Shown here: positions 1 through 8,200 of the stretch, in pieces | Numbering within the stretch: the stretch's first letter is position 1 | Layout of the letters: each line of letters begins with the position of its first letter | Assembly (NCBI RefSeq): GCF_003815675.1 | Contig: NZ_CP033918.1 | Location: forward strand, 4,216,001-4,280,000 | Reading direction: 5' to 3' | DNA from: Chryseobacterium sp. G0186 | GTDB taxonomy: Bacteria; Bacteroidota; Bacteroidia; Flavobacteriales; Weeksellaceae | DNA length: 64,000 nt | The notes under the pieces: model-generated | What the model saw: the letters and a program-made list of their open reading frames with translations, nothing else | Database searches by the model: none | Told to the model about the DNA's origin: nothing | Translations under genes and position numbers: made by a program

Positions 1-181
1 AGAGGCTCAAAAAGAGAAAAGTTATACCGCTTTTAATAATTCGGTTAATGATTTTATGGGTAAAATGAGAATTGTACAACGTAGCCTGAATGAAAATAGT
101 AAAGAACTTAATAATGATCTTGATGATATGGAGAGGGAAGCAGGTTTTGTTTTGGACCGCTATAATAATTTTGTAGACTGA
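1..181 (+). CDS. C-terminal end of an unidentified protein (partial)
   Basis: An open frame enters from the left edge (first full codon at base 2) and ends at TGA 179-181, giving the last 59 residues of a protein that starts outside the window. The visible part is charged and hydrophilic with Asn/Asp/Glu-rich helical stretches, looks partly coiled-coil, and has no cysteines. I do not recognise the family. A small membrane protein follows 25 bases downstream on the same strand, so the two may be co-transcribed. Confidence 0.55.
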   Translation, partial: EAQKEKSYTAFNNSVNDFMGKMRIVQRSLNENSKELNNDLDDMEREAGFVLDRYNNFVD

Positions 182-206
182 TTGATCAACCACTAAACTT
201 AACATT

Positions 207-383
207 ATGAAAAAAGCATTAGGAATTATTCTGATTATTATAGGTTTTTGCCTGGTAGTAGTTATTAAAATAGGACCATCCAGAGAAACTTCCTGGTTGT
301 TCAAATACGGAGAATGGGTTCCCATGCTCATTGGGGCAGCAATTTTGATTCCCGGATGGATCCTGTATAATAAAAACAGATAG
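207..383 (+). CDS. Small two-helix membrane protein, 58 aa
   Basis: ATG at 207 to TAG 381-383 encodes 58 residues. Residues 4-21 (ALGIILIIIGFCLVVVIK) and about 36-53 (WVPMLIGAAILIPGWIL) are two hydrophobic segments joined by a short polar loop with an Arg-Glu pair, and the C-terminus is basic (YNKNR). It is probably an inner-membrane hairpin protein. It lies 25 bases after the partial gene and about 100 bases before the DUF4303-like gene, all rightward. Function unknown; the topology is read directly from hydrophobicity. Confidence 0.6.
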   Translation: MKKALGIILIIIGFCLVVVIKIGPSRETSWLFKYGEWVPMLIGAAILIPGWILYNKNR

Positions 384-481
384 TCATAATCATGAAACTG
401 GCTATATGTTGGAAAAATAGATTGATTTGATGTAAAAGAATAAACCTATTTTTACCGCCCATTTTAAAAAAGAAGAGGAAT

Positions 482-1015
482 ATGGATTTTGAGATTTTAA
501 AACAACAAATAGAAACGGCAGCAAAACAAGCTTTCTTAGAATTGTATAAAAAGCATGGTGCTGAAAATATCTACAGTTTTGCATTGTACAGCGATGAGGG
601 AGCAATGACCGTATGTCCATCTGCCAATACCCTGGAAACCCTTAAAGGTATGGATGAGGAGGCTGCAACCTATTACAAATACGAACCCGCAGAATGGATG
701 TATGAAATGCAGGGTGCTGAGGATGGTTTTAATGATATTTGCACTCAATTAAGGGAAGAGCTGGAGAGGAATGAAGATAATGATGAATGGTTTAATGATT
801 TTCAAACGAAGCTTTATTCTACATGTATCGGAGTATTGGAAAAACTTAAAAATGAAAATTTCTTCAAGAATATTATAGGCAAGGATATTTTCCTGATATT
901 CACTGTTTCAGATTATGAATTTGAAAAAAAAGATCTGAAAGATATCATTATCAGACTTAATGATAATGAATATAAAGATGAATATCTGGAGTGGATGGAT
1001 ACCTGGGGCAATTAA
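482..1015 (+). CDS. DUF4303-like protein, 177 aa
   Basis: Cytoplasmic, acidic 177-residue protein without a signal peptide. The N-terminal half (helical start, then a strand reading IYSFALYSDEGAMTVCPSAN, then a YEPAEW segment) matches my recollection of the DUF4303 family, whose biochemical role is not established. A purine-rich stretch (aagaagaggaa) sits just before the ATG, unusual here because most genes in the window lack a Shine-Dalgarno-like site. It belongs to a run of short rightward accessory-looking genes. An immunity-type role is possible, but this is only a guess from context. Confidence 0.6.
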   Translation: MDFEILKQQIETAAKQAFLELYKKHGAENIYSFALYSDEGAMTVCPSANTLETLKGMDEEAATYYKYEPAEWMYEMQGAEDGFNDICTQLREELERNEDNDEWFNDFQTKLYSTCIGVLEKLKNENFFKNIIGKDIFLIFTVSDYEFEKKDLKDIIIRLNDNEYKDEYLEWMDTWGN

Positions 1016-1198
1016 AAAGTGATATAAAAAAAACACATTTCAATATATAAATGAAGTAAGATAAAATAATTGTCTCAGAGACATCTCACTCACAGCAGTT
1101 TTGATCATTACGATTTGATTCTCTCCAATATTTCTGTTGTGAATCTCCTAAACGGATACCATATAAAAACCAACCCAAAAATATAAACTCAATCTAAT

Positions 1199-1678
1199 AT
1201 GAATTCATATCAATTTTATAAGAAAGACGGAAATAAGTACATCTTTAAGAATCAACCTGTATTTATTACTGTACTTTCTGTTCTTATCCTCGCATTGGCC
1301 ATTTTTATTTTCAATAATGTGAGAATTTTAAGTCTTATTATCATTGCAATGGTGGTTCTTATTATCATCAATTTCTTTACGAAGAAGTTTATCATTGATA
1401 TGGATAGAAAAACAATTACCGGCAAGCATACAATCTTTGTTCCGGCCAAAACCTATCCCATTCAGAATTTTACCAATTTTAATGTGCTGGCAACAAAATA
1501 TTTGGGTTTAATTACCACGAATGTGATCCTTTCTATTTATTTTGAAGTAGACGGTAAAGAAAAACATCTTACCATAGGGCAGGCTCTGACTCAAAAGGGC
1601 ATCCAGAAGATGGTAAATGAAACAGAGGACATCATGAACATCAACGAACCAGGGAATGACCGTGACAGACCGTTATAA
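1199..1678 (+). CDS. Two-helix membrane protein of unknown function, 159 aa
   Basis: The protein has a short polar N-terminus with a KDGNKYIFKNQP segment, then two adjacent transmembrane helices at about residues 20-60, then a soluble beta-rich C-terminal half (IIDMDRKTITG, VPAKTYPIQNF, IYFEVDGKEKHLTIG). That arrangement resembles small PH-like or YcxB-like membrane proteins, but I cannot assign a family. Its 3' end overlaps the next gene by 23 bases in another frame, so the pair is probably translationally coupled. It follows a 183-base AT-rich gap in which I see no clear promoter. Confidence 0.6.
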   Translation: MNSYQFYKKDGNKYIFKNQPVFITVLSVLILALAIFIFNNVRILSLIIIAMVVLIIINFFTKKFIIDMDRKTITGKHTIFVPAKTYPIQNFTNFNVLATKYLGLITTNVILSIYFEVDGKEKHLTIGQALTQKGIQKMVNETEDIMNINEPGNDRDRPL

Positions 1679-2183
1679 ATTTGAAGAAAACGGCAGTGAA
1701 ATAAGTTTCATGCCCCATTACAACTTCCTGAGAACCCTGGGATGGTGGTTAGGAGCAGGCATTGTCGCCTTTATGGTGATTATCTATTACTTTATGGATA
1801 AAATGTCCGGAGATAACTTTAAAATTGCTTTAGGGCTGTGGGTTATTTATATGAGCTACTTCCTGTTCGATCTTGTCTTTAGAATCCCTGTAAAATACAT
1901 CTTTGATAAATCTGAGAAATGTATCTACAGAAAAAAAATTATTGCAAGTAAGATCATGAACTTTGATGAAATGGTCTATTTCCTTAATGATGAAAGCGGT
2001 GGATATTACTATTCAATCGGTAAAAAACGAAATCAGTTTGTAAAAAACTACAGGATCAGCCATTATTTTTCTGGATCAAAAGCCTCAATCAGAAAGGAAG
2101 AAGAATATATAAGGGAGATATTATGTCCTGTCCTGATTGCAGTGGGAATTCCTCTCAATCCATCTGAACAACAAACACAATAA
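1656..2183 (+). CDS. Two-helix membrane protein of unknown function, 175 aa
   Basis: Starts inside the end of the preceding gene (23-base overlap). After a short polar N-terminus (KFEENGSEISFMPHYN) it has two transmembrane segments at about residues 28-50 and 60-80, then a soluble domain containing YIFDKSEKCIYRKKIIASKIMNF. The order strand, two helices, soluble beta domain is the same as in the upstream neighbour, so the two are likely distant paralogues, though residue identity is low. Function unknown. The shared terminator at 2291-2328 closes this rightward block. Confidence 0.6.
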   Translation: MTVTDRYKFEENGSEISFMPHYNFLRTLGWWLGAGIVAFMVIIYYFMDKMSGDNFKIALGLWVIYMSYFLFDLVFRIPVKYIFDKSEKCIYRKKIIASKIMNFDEMVYFLNDESGGYYYSIGKKRNQFVKNYRISHYFSGSKASIRKEEEYIREILCPVLIAVGIPLNPSEQQTQ

Positions 2184-2290
2184 GTAAGTAGGGTAAGAAC
2201 TACAATCATAACCATGATATGTATAACCATTGCTCTTTGAAGAGTTGGCAAGAATTCAAAAAATTTTTGAAGAGTTGGTTAAACAAAAGT

Positions 2291-2328
2291 AAAACTCCGG
2301 CTGTTTCAAAGAAACAGCCGGAGTTTTT
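2291..2328. terminator. Bidirectional intrinsic terminator
   Basis: A 17-bp perfect stem (AAAACTCCGGCTGTTTC and its complement) with a 3-base loop is flanked by A and T runs. It lies between the 3' ends of the rightward membrane-protein pair and the leftward transketolase genes, so it can serve both. Confidence 0.85.
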
Positions 2329-2345
2329 ATAATTATGCTAAATGA

Positions 2346-3290
2346 TTAAGCTAAAATTCTCTTTACAGCTTCCTTCACTGCTTCAGCATCAATTTTATAC
2401 TTCTTCATCAATTCTGCAGGGGTTGCAGATTCTCCGAAAGTATCATTTACCGCTACAAATTCTTGTCTTGTAGGTCTTTTTCTTGCAAGCATTCCTGCAA
2501 CAGATTCTCCTAAACCACCAAGGTAGTTGTGCTCTTCAGCTGTTACAATTTTACCTGTTTTTTCAACAGACTTTAAGATGATCTCTTCATCAAGAGGCTT
2601 AATCGTGTGGATGTTGATCACCTCACAAGAAATACCTTCTTTCTCAAGCTCGTCAGCAGCTACAAGAGATTCCCATACAAGGTGTCCTGTTGCAACAATT
2701 GTTACATCAGTACCTTCCTGAAGCATAATTCCTTTTCCAATTTCGAAAGGCATATCTTCAGGGATAAATACAGGAACAGTAGGTCTACCGAATCTTAAAT
2801 ATACAGGACCTTCGTGATCAGCAATAGCAAGCGTAGCTGCTTTTGTCTGATTGTAGTCACAAGGGTTGATTACCGTCATTCCAGGAAGCATTTTCATCAT
2901 ACCGATGTCTTCCAATACCTGGTGAGTAGCTCCGTCTTCGCCTAAAGTAAGACCTGCGTGAGATGCACAGATTTTTACATTCTTACCAGAGTAAGCAATA
3001 GATTGACGGATCTGGTCATATACTCTTGAAGTAGAGAAGTTAGCAAAAGTTCCTGTGAAAGGAATTTTTCCTGTAATGCTAAGACCTGCAGCAAGTCCCA
3101 TCATATTGGCTTCTGCAATACCTACCTGATAGAATCTTTCAGGAGCTTTTTCAATGAATTTCTCCATTTTCAAAGAACCGATAAGGTCTGCACAAAGTGC
3201 TACTACATTAGGGTTTTTGTCGGCAAGTTCTGCTAATCCGGCTCCGAATCCTGAACGAGTGTCCTTTTTTTCTGTATATGTATATTTCAT
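2346..3290 (-). CDS. Transketolase, C-terminal (pyrimidine-binding) subunit
   Basis: This 314-residue protein carries the Transket_pyr domain and C-terminal domain of a transketolase. Visible landmarks are [21 protein letters not shown] near the N-terminus, [18 protein letters not shown], the [16 protein letters not shown] motif, and a C-terminal region with [14 protein letters not shown]. It works with the upstream N-terminal subunit to make the thiamine-diphosphate enzyme that moves two-carbon ketol units in the non-oxidative pentose phosphate pathway. The split into two genes of about 280 and 310 residues is a known layout in Bacteroidota and other groups. It starts 33 bases after the N-terminal subunit ends. 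Confidence 0.92.
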   Translation of the reverse strand: MKYTYTEKKDTRSGFGAGLAELADKNPNVVALCADLIGSLKMEKFIEKAPERFYQVGIAEANMMGLAAGLSITGKIPFTGTFANFSTSRVYDQIRQSIAYSGKNVKICASHAGLTLGEDGATHQVLEDIGMMKMLPGMTVINPCDYNQTKAATLAIADHEGPVYLRFGRPTVPVFIPEDMPFEIGKGIMLQEGTDVTIVATGHLVWESLVAADELEKEGISCEVINIHTIKPLDEEIILKSVEKTGKIVTAEEHNYLGGLGESVAGMLARKRPTRQEFVAVNDTFGESATPAELMKKYKIDAEAVKEAVKRILA

Positions 3291-3323
3291 TTTTATTTTT
3301 ATTAATCGAGATTTTTAAAGAGA

Positions 3324-4175
3324 TTAGTAATCAGCAGGAGCTTCTAAATATAATTGCTTGAATGCTGTATCCAATTGCTCATCATTAGGAGCCTTACCAT
3401 GCCAAGCATGAGATCCCATCATAAAGTCTACTCCGGCACCCATCTCAGTATGAAGCATAATGGCTACTGGTTTTCCCTTTCCTGTTTCTGTTTTTGCTCT
3501 CTCAAGGATACCAATTACAGCTTCAAGATCGTTCCCGTTCTTTTCTTCTAAAACAATCCATCCGAAAGCTTCAAGCTTAGCATGAAGATTTCCTAGGCTT
3601 AATACATCATCTGTATCTCCATCAATCTGACGTCCGTTGTAGTCAATAGTAGAAATAATGTTGTCTACTTTTTTAGCAGCAGCATACATTAATGCTTCCC
3701 AGATTTGACCTTCCTGAAGCTCACCATCTCCGTGAAGAGTGTAAACAAGAGACTGGTCTCCATCCAATTTTTTGCCTTCAGCCACACCAAGAGCTACAGA
3801 AAGACCTTGTCCAAGAGAACCTGAAGCGATTCTGATTCCTGGAAGACCTTCGTGAGTAGTAGGGTGTCCCTGTAATCTTGAATCAAGCTTTCTGAAAGTC
3901 TTCAATTCAGCTACCGGGAAGAAGTTAAATCTTGCCAAAGTAGAGTAGAATACCGGTGAAATGTGCCCATTTGATAGATAAAAATGGTCTTCATTTTTGC
4001 CCTCCATAGTGAAAGGAAGATTATAGTTCATTACTTTCCCGTAAAGCGCTGTGAAGTACTCTGTACAACCTAAACTTCCGCCCGGGTGTCCTGAATTTAC
4101 AGCATGAACCATTCTTAAAATGTCTCTTCTGATCTGCGTAGCAAGAGATTTTAACTCTTCAATACTTTTACTCAT
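3324..4175 (-). CDS. Transketolase, N-terminal (TPP-binding) subunit
   Basis: This 283-residue protein holds the thiamine-diphosphate binding half of transketolase. SGHPGGSLGCTEYFTALYG and LSNGHISPVFYSTLA lie near the N-terminus, followed by IASGSLGQGLSVALGVAEGKK and the classic GDGELQEGQ...N diphosphate/metal-binding motif, then WHGKAPNDEQ. It is the first gene of the pair and is co-transcribed with the C-terminal subunit 33 bases downstream. Neither subunit would be active alone. I see no TAnnTTTG promoter close upstream. Confidence 0.92.
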   Translation of the reverse strand: MSKSIEELKSLATQIRRDILRMVHAVNSGHPGGSLGCTEYFTALYGKVMNYNLPFTMEGKNEDHFYLSNGHISPVFYSTLARFNFFPVAELKTFRKLDSRLQGHPTTHEGLPGIRIASGSLGQGLSVALGVAEGKKLDGDQSLVYTLHGDGELQEGQIWEALMYAAAKKVDNIISTIDYNGRQIDGDTDDVLSLGNLHAKLEAFGWIVLEEKNGNDLEAVIGILERAKTETGKGKPVAIMLHTEMGAGVDFMMGSHAWHGKAPNDEQLDTAFKQLYLEAPADY

Positions 4176-4231
4176 TATATCTGATTTATTTGCACGCGAA
4201 TTTACAATTTTTTAATGGCTTATGGAAATGC

Positions 4232-4261
4232 AAAAATCCGGATCTTAAAACCCGGATTTTT
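4232..4261 (-). terminator. Intrinsic terminator downstream of the secreted 172-aa gene
   Basis: A perfect 10-bp stem (AAAAATCCGG/CCGGATTTTT) with a 10-base loop sits 24 bases past the stop codon of the 4286-4804 gene and before the transketolase start, insulating the two leftward units. Confidence 0.8.
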
Positions 4262-4285
4262 ATGTATTTGAATATTTTCCTGCTT

Positions 4286-4804
4286 TTAACAGCCCTCGTT
4301 GATGTAAACTGTAATTTCAGTCACAATATTATTAACAAATTTAAATGTCAGCTGCGTTCCGGCATCATAGTCCTCAATATTAAAGTATCCGGCATCTTTA
4401 ATACGTTTACCATTATTGTCCATATCAGGACGAACACTGAATGTAGGATAGTTTTTGTAAGCATTGATAAGCTCATCCCTGGTACTGCCAACACCCATTC
4501 CGCTTTTGGTTTTAAATTTTTTACTGGTAGTTGTCATTCCTGCAATGGTAACCGCATCAGGCTTTGCTTCACCACCATACCCCTGAAAAACTTCAATATT
4601 AATAGTCTCTCCATTGTATTTCACAACATTCTTTTGTTCCCCATCAGAAATTTTAAGTTTAGCGCCTGCAATTTTTTCTGCTTCACTTTTTTCCATAAAA
4701 ATCTTAAAAGGCCCGATTCTTAAAGTAGACAGCTCAAAATTTTCCTGAGCAGCCATAGACCCAAATGTTAATACAAGGAGGAAAAGTGAAATAATTTTTT
4801 TCAT
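4286..4804 (-). CDS. Secreted protein of unknown function, 172 aa
   Basis: An N-terminal signal peptide (MKKIISLFLLVLTFGSMAAQ) is followed by a mature domain of about 150 residues. The mature part alternates charged strands (RIGPFKIFMEKSEAEKIAGAKL, VKYNGETINIEVFQGYG) and ends TEITVYINEGC with a lone C-terminal cysteine. I do not recognise a family. The pattern suggests a periplasmic or surface beta-rich protein. It is monocistronic, bounded by a terminator on its 3' side and the symporter's 3' end on the other. Confidence 0.6.
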   Translation of the reverse strand: MKKIISLFLLVLTFGSMAAQENFELSTLRIGPFKIFMEKSEAEKIAGAKLKISDGEQKNVVKYNGETINIEVFQGYGGEAKPDAVTIAGMTTTSKKFKTKSGMGVGSTRDELINAYKNYPTFSVRPDMDNNGKRIKDAGYFNIEDYDAGTQLTFKFVNNIVTEITVYINEGC

Positions 4805-4847
4805 AGTTTTTTATTTTAATATAATATGATTTTGTATTAATAATAAT

Positions 4848-4896
4848 GGGCTTTAGCCCGTTTAAATAATAAATAATCTTCCTATGGCTTTAGCCA
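4848..4896. repeat. Pair of small GGCTTTAGCC palindromes
   Basis: GGGCTTTAGCCC (4848-4859) and TGGCTTTAGCCA (4885-4896) are two near-identical 12-base palindromes 37 bases apart, in the gap between the secreted-protein gene and the symporter's stop. From memory, such GGCTTTAGCC palindromes recur between genes in Chryseobacterium genomes, but only these two are visible here. Confidence 0.5.
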
Positions 4897-4910
4897 AAAT
4901 CTAACATCAA

Positions 4911-6470
4911 TTAAACAACCCTCAAATGTTGTTTGTTTTTCACCAGCCATAAACCGATAAATGTAAGCAGGCCATTAAGGATAATCAGTTCCACCCCAAT
5001 CCTGTAATCTGTATAAGCGGTAACGGCAAAATTGATCAAATAGGTTACAATAGGAGCCAAAATAGTTACGGTAAGGATAGAGTACTTTTTGGAAATCTGA
5101 AATTTCGTAAAAATTCCAAAGGCAAAAAGTCCTAGAAGCGGTCCATAAGTATATCCGGCAACTTCCATGATCAGGTATACAATAGATTTATCATTTAACG
5201 CCTTAAAAACCATAATCAGAATAAAGAAAACCACAGTAAATGTCAAATGTACCTTCATACGAAGTCGTTTTTTCTCTTTTTCAGTTTTGGTCTTATCTTC
5301 ATTAAGGTTTAATAAATCTACGCAATATGAGCTTGTCACAGCAGTAAGGGCACCATCTGCTGACGGGAATAACGCTGAAATCAATCCAATAATGAAAATA
5401 ACAGAAATGGTCATCGGGAAATAGCCCTGAAGGGATAAGGCAGGGAAAAGGTCGTCTCCCATGATATTTTTAATATTCCCTGAAGCATCTTTAAATCCAA
5501 AGATATTCGTAACTGTTTCGGACTTTATTGCTCCATATTCTGCACCATGTTGCAGGGCAAAAAGATAAAGCAAGCCTCCCAAGAAGAGGAATGCAAGATT
5601 AACCAAAAGAAGAGTTCCTGCAAAAGTCAGCATGTTCTTCTTTGAATTCTTAAGGCTATCTACAGAAATGTTTTTCTGCATCATCTCCTGATCCAATCCG
5701 GTCATGGCAATCGTAATAAAAATTCCACCCAGGATAGTCTTAAGGAAGAATGTCTTGGAATTGGGATCAAAATTGATGAAATGAGTGTAGTTTTTCTGCT
5801 CCAGGATTGTATAGGCCTCGCCAAAAGATAGGTTTAGATTGGAAAGAATATAAACAATACACGCTACCAGGCTGATGATCATAAAAGAGGTTTGTAAAGT
5901 ATCAGTAATGACAATGGTTTTTACACCACCCTCAAAAGTATAGAGAAGGACCATCAGTAAAAGGACAAGGGAAGTTACCCAAAATGGAACACCCAGTCCC
6001 TCAAGTAAAAATATTTGTAAAACATTCACAACTAAATATAATCTCGCGGTAGCACCAATTGCCCTGGAAATTATAAAAAATATAGAACCGATCTTATGCG
6101 CCTCCACATTGAATCTTTTCCCTAAATAGGTGTAAATGGAAGTCAGATTCATCTTATAATAGAGAGGTAATAAGACGGCGGCAACAATGAAATATCCGAT
6201 GAAAAAACCTATTACCATCATATAATATTCAAAACCACCAAAAATATACTCGGAACCGGTCATTTTTCCTACAGTTCCCGGAACTGAAATAAAGGTAACC
6301 CCACTTAAACTGGTTCCTATCATCCCGAATGCAACGAGCCACCATTTACTTTTTTTGTTACCGATAAAAAAAGACTGGTTATCAGAATTTCGGCTGGTGA
6401 AATAAGAGATCACCAAAAGACCAACAAAGTAGATAAATACGAATAGCAAAAGGATAGTTCCTGGATTCAT
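4911..6470 (-). CDS. Sodium:solute symporter (SSS family)
   Basis: A 519-residue integral membrane protein with about 13 hydrophobic segments. It opens with a short periplasmic N-terminus, then IYFVGLLVISYFTSRNSDNQSFFIGNKKS, the typical SSS first helix and FxG loop. The GTSLSGVTFISVPG and DGALTAVTSSYCVDLLN segments are also typical of this family. It should import an organic solute using the Na+ gradient; the substrate cannot be read from sequence and no catabolic neighbour gives a hint. The length is usual for the family. A TATATTTG -7 element lies on the coding strand just upstream (6491-6498). Confidence 0.88.
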   Translation of the reverse strand: MNPGTILLLFVFIYFVGLLVISYFTSRNSDNQSFFIGNKKSKWWLVAFGMIGTSLSGVTFISVPGTVGKMTGSEYIFGGFEYYMMVIGFFIGYFIVAAVLLPLYYKMNLTSIYTYLGKRFNVEAHKIGSIFFIISRAIGATARLYLVVNVLQIFLLEGLGVPFWVTSLVLLLMVLLYTFEGGVKTIVITDTLQTSFMIISLVACIVYILSNLNLSFGEAYTILEQKNYTHFINFDPNSKTFFLKTILGGIFITIAMTGLDQEMMQKNISVDSLKNSKKNMLTFAGTLLLVNLAFLFLGGLLYLFALQHGAEYGAIKSETVTNIFGFKDASGNIKNIMGDDLFPALSLQGYFPMTISVIFIIGLISALFPSADGALTAVTSSYCVDLLNLNEDKTKTEKEKKRLRMKVHLTFTVVFFILIMVFKALNDKSIVYLIMEVAGYTYGPLLGLFAFGIFTKFQISKKYSILTVTILAPIVTYLINFAVTAYTDYRIGVELIILNGLLTFIGLWLVKNKQHLRVV

Positions 6471-6490
6471 GCTTAATTTTTAAATTTTAG

Positions 6491-6498
6491 CAAATATA
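6491..6498 (-). promoter_or_regulatory. Flavobacterial -7 element before the symporter
   Basis: TATATTTG on the minus strand matches the Bacteroidota -7 consensus TAnnTTTG and sits 20 bases before the symporter ATG. I see no good -33 TTTG. Confidence 0.55.
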
Positions 6499-6660
6499 TA
6501 AAAAAGATCAGTCGTGAATAATGAATTTACTTCACCATCAATTTCTATAGTATTTTATAATGATTTACCATCAAATTCCTGCATATAAGATGGAATGAAA
6601 TGCCTCTGCGAACCTATTGATAATATACATAAAATGCTTTTATGACTTTTATAATAAAAA

Positions 6661-6690
6661 AAACCTTTCAGATCAATCTCTGAAAGGTTT
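6661..6690 (-). terminator. Intrinsic terminator of the redox operon
   Basis: A 12-bp perfect stem (AAACCTTTCAGA/TCTGAAAGGTTT) with a 6-base loop lies 26 bases past the stop of the last gene (6717-7004) of the long leftward operon. Its T-rich side on the minus strand is the A-rich tract at 6654-6660. Confidence 0.8.
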
Positions 6691-6716
6691 GTATTGTAAG
6701 GGGTGGAAAACGGTGA

Positions 6717-7004
6717 TTAATTCACTAAAACGTCCTGCAGTTCCTCACTTTTCTGGAAGCTTGCCTTAGCAAAAGGGCAGAGAGGGATAATCTTCTTCCC
6801 ATTCTTTCTGGCAAAGTCTACTGCTGCTAAAAGCATATCCTTGCCTACACCTTTTCCGTTGTAGGCTTCTTCCACCTCAGTGTGGTCTATAATAAATCTT
6901 TCTTCTCCTGCCCAGGTGTATGTCATCATTCCTGCGCGTTTTCCATCTATAAAAGCTTCAAAACTTCCGTGTTTTTCGTCGTTGTTTTGTTTTACTTCGA
7001 TCAT
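6717..7004 (-). CDS. Small GNAT acetyltransferase, YjdJ-like
   Basis: A 95-residue protein of the short Acetyltransf_CG type. It has an N-terminal strand pair (FEAFIDGKRAGMMTYTW), the HTEV.EAYNGKGVGKDML acetyl-CoA pyrophosphate loop, and a Pro-Cys-Pro-Phe segment (IIPLCPFAKASF). In Escherichia coli the same family (YjdJ) sits next to the YjdI ferredoxin-like protein, as here. The substrate is unknown. It is the last gene of the operon, starting 2 bases after OsmC ends. A second paralogue lies at 9696-10007. Confidence 0.85.
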   Translation of the reverse strand: MIEVKQNNDEKHGSFEAFIDGKRAGMMTYTWAGEERFIIDHTEVEEAYNGKGVGKDMLLAAVDFARKNGKKIIPLCPFAKASFQKSEELQDVLVN

Positions 7005-7006
7005 AT

Positions 7007-7402
7007 TTATGAGAATTTAGTTAATATTTCTATCTCGTTGGTTAATATTTTATGAACAGGGCAGGCATCAGCAATGGTGTGCAGTCTTTTCGTCTGCTCA
7101 TCATCCAGAATTCCCTCAAAGCTGATGTCTCTTGTGAAAACAGCTCTTTTGGTTAACGGGAAGTTTTCAAGTTCCACTTCTACATTGATGTTTTCCACAT
7201 CCCATTCCTTTCTTTCAATGTACATTCTCAGGGTTGCTGCTGTACAGCTTGCCAGGGAAGTAGCCAGGATTTCCATGGGATTGAAACCTTTGTTCTGTCC
7301 GCCTTTATCTATAGGTTCATCAGTAATGATCGTGTTTTCACCGGCCGTTACCTCTGTATAATATTTTGTTTTTCCTAAACTTGCTTTTACCGTTACCGCC
7401 AT
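7007..7402 (-). CDS. OsmC family protein (thiol peroxidase-like)
   Basis: This 131-residue OsmC-type protein has the two conserved redox cysteines: C53 in ATSLASCTAATLRMY and C114 in ADACPVHKIL. Family members reduce organic hydroperoxides through this cysteine pair. An upstream in-frame GTG/ATG would give 33 more residues lying inside the ferredoxin gene. I prefer the ATG at 7402 because it overlaps that gene's stop (TAATG) and gives the normal family N-terminus. The overlap implies coupled translation with the YjdI-like gene. Confidence 0.9.
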   Translation of the reverse strand: MAVTVKASLGKTKYYTEVTAGENTIITDEPIDKGGQNKGFNPMEILATSLASCTAATLRMYIERKEWDVENINVEVELENFPLTKRAVFTRDISFEGILDDEQTKRLHTIADACPVHKILTNEIEILTKFS

Positions 7403-7620
7403 TATTTTTCTGTATTGAATGTATAACTTAATGCACCAGATGGGCATTGATCTATCTGTTTTTGAAGCTCTTCGGGAGTTGCGTTCTCTGCATTTATCCA
7501 AGGTCTGTCTTTTGGATTATAGACTTTTGGAAGCATTTTTACACATACAGCCGAGTGGATACACTTGTGGGGCTGCCAGATGACTGTAATGTCACCATTG
7601 GGATATTCGTGTGTTTCCAT
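7402..7620 (-). CDS. YjdI-type small iron-sulfur protein (Fer4_19)
   Basis: A 72-residue protein with the mono-cluster pattern: C20 (PHKCIHSAVC), C26 and C59 (IDQCPSGALSY), with a Trp/Pro-rich middle. The family is annotated as a divergent 4Fe-4S ferredoxin-like domain; three cysteines are visible, so a fourth ligand would have to be something else. It overlaps OsmC by one base (TAATG) and begins 1 base after the TMEM175 gene stops. Linkage to a YjdJ-like GNAT is conserved in enterobacteria, supporting a shared stress-related role. Confidence 0.85.
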   Translation of the reverse strand: METHEYPNGDITVIWQPHKCIHSAVCVKMLPKVYNPKDRPWINAENATPEELQKQIDQCPSGALSYTFNTEK

Positions 7621-7621
7621 A

Positions 7622-8200
7622 TTAATTGTCTTTTAATGATTTTTCGATTCTTCGGTCCGGAATCAGCCATATGAGAGCCACGATATAATAAAAACCTATG
7701 GCAATATAAGGATAAAAAAATGAAGTAGCGATCCCGAGGACGTAAAATATGATGGAGATATACTCCTTGGTTTTAGAATGAATAGCTTCTTTCAGCTTTG
7801 AACTTTCACCCTCGTTACGGATGATCAGATTCTCCAGAATAGTGTAGGCAATGGCACACATGATGAGCCCTAGACCATAGGTTGCTACCGGATTTTCTGC
7901 AAAACCGGTTGTACCGATCCATTCTGTGGCAATAGGCATTAGAGATAACCAGAACAAAAGATGCAGGTTAGCCCAAAGAATACTGCCATTTACCTTTCTT
8001 ACAGTCTGGAACAAATGATGATGATTGTTCCAGTAAATTCCTACATAGATAAAACTGAAAATATAAGCCAAAAACTTTGGAAGCATCGGTTTGAGACTAG
8101 CCCAGCTACTTCCCTCAGGGACTTTCAGTTCAAGGACCATAATAGTGATGATGATCGCTAAAACCCCATCACTGAAAGCTTCCAGTCTTCCCTTAGTCAT
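7622..8200 (-). CDS. TMEM175-family potassium channel
   Basis: A 192-residue membrane protein with the hallmark first helix RLEAFSDGVLAIIITIMVLEL (FSDG at residues 9-12), followed by about five more hydrophobic segments. Bacterial TMEM175 proteins are six-helix tetrameric K+ channels of about this length. It overlaps the upstream FMN-reductase gene by 8 bases and leads into the YjdI-like gene with a 1-base gap, so it is firmly inside the redox operon. That placement suggests K+ flux or membrane potential changes are tied to electrophile or oxidative stress, which is inference. Confidence 0.88.
   Translation of the reverse strand: MTKGRLEAFSDGVLAIIITIMVLELKVPEGSSWASLKPMLPKFLAYIFSFIYVGIYWNNHHHLFQTVRKVNGSILWANLHLLFWLSLMPIATEWIGTTGFAENPVATYGLGLIMCAIAYTILENLIIRNEGESSKLKEAIHSKTKEYISIIFYVLGIATSFFYPYIAIGFYYIVALIWLIPDRRIEKSLKDN

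Noticed and set aside
4190..4723. A 177-codon open frame on the + strand
   Set aside because: It lies opposite the 4286-4804 gene, which has a signal peptide, start and terminator; the + frame has no domain and an odd composition.
7403..7501. A longer OsmC protein starting at 7501
   Set aside because: The extra 33 residues lie inside the Fe-S protein gene and do not resemble OsmC; ATG 7402 overlaps the preceding stop as TAATG.
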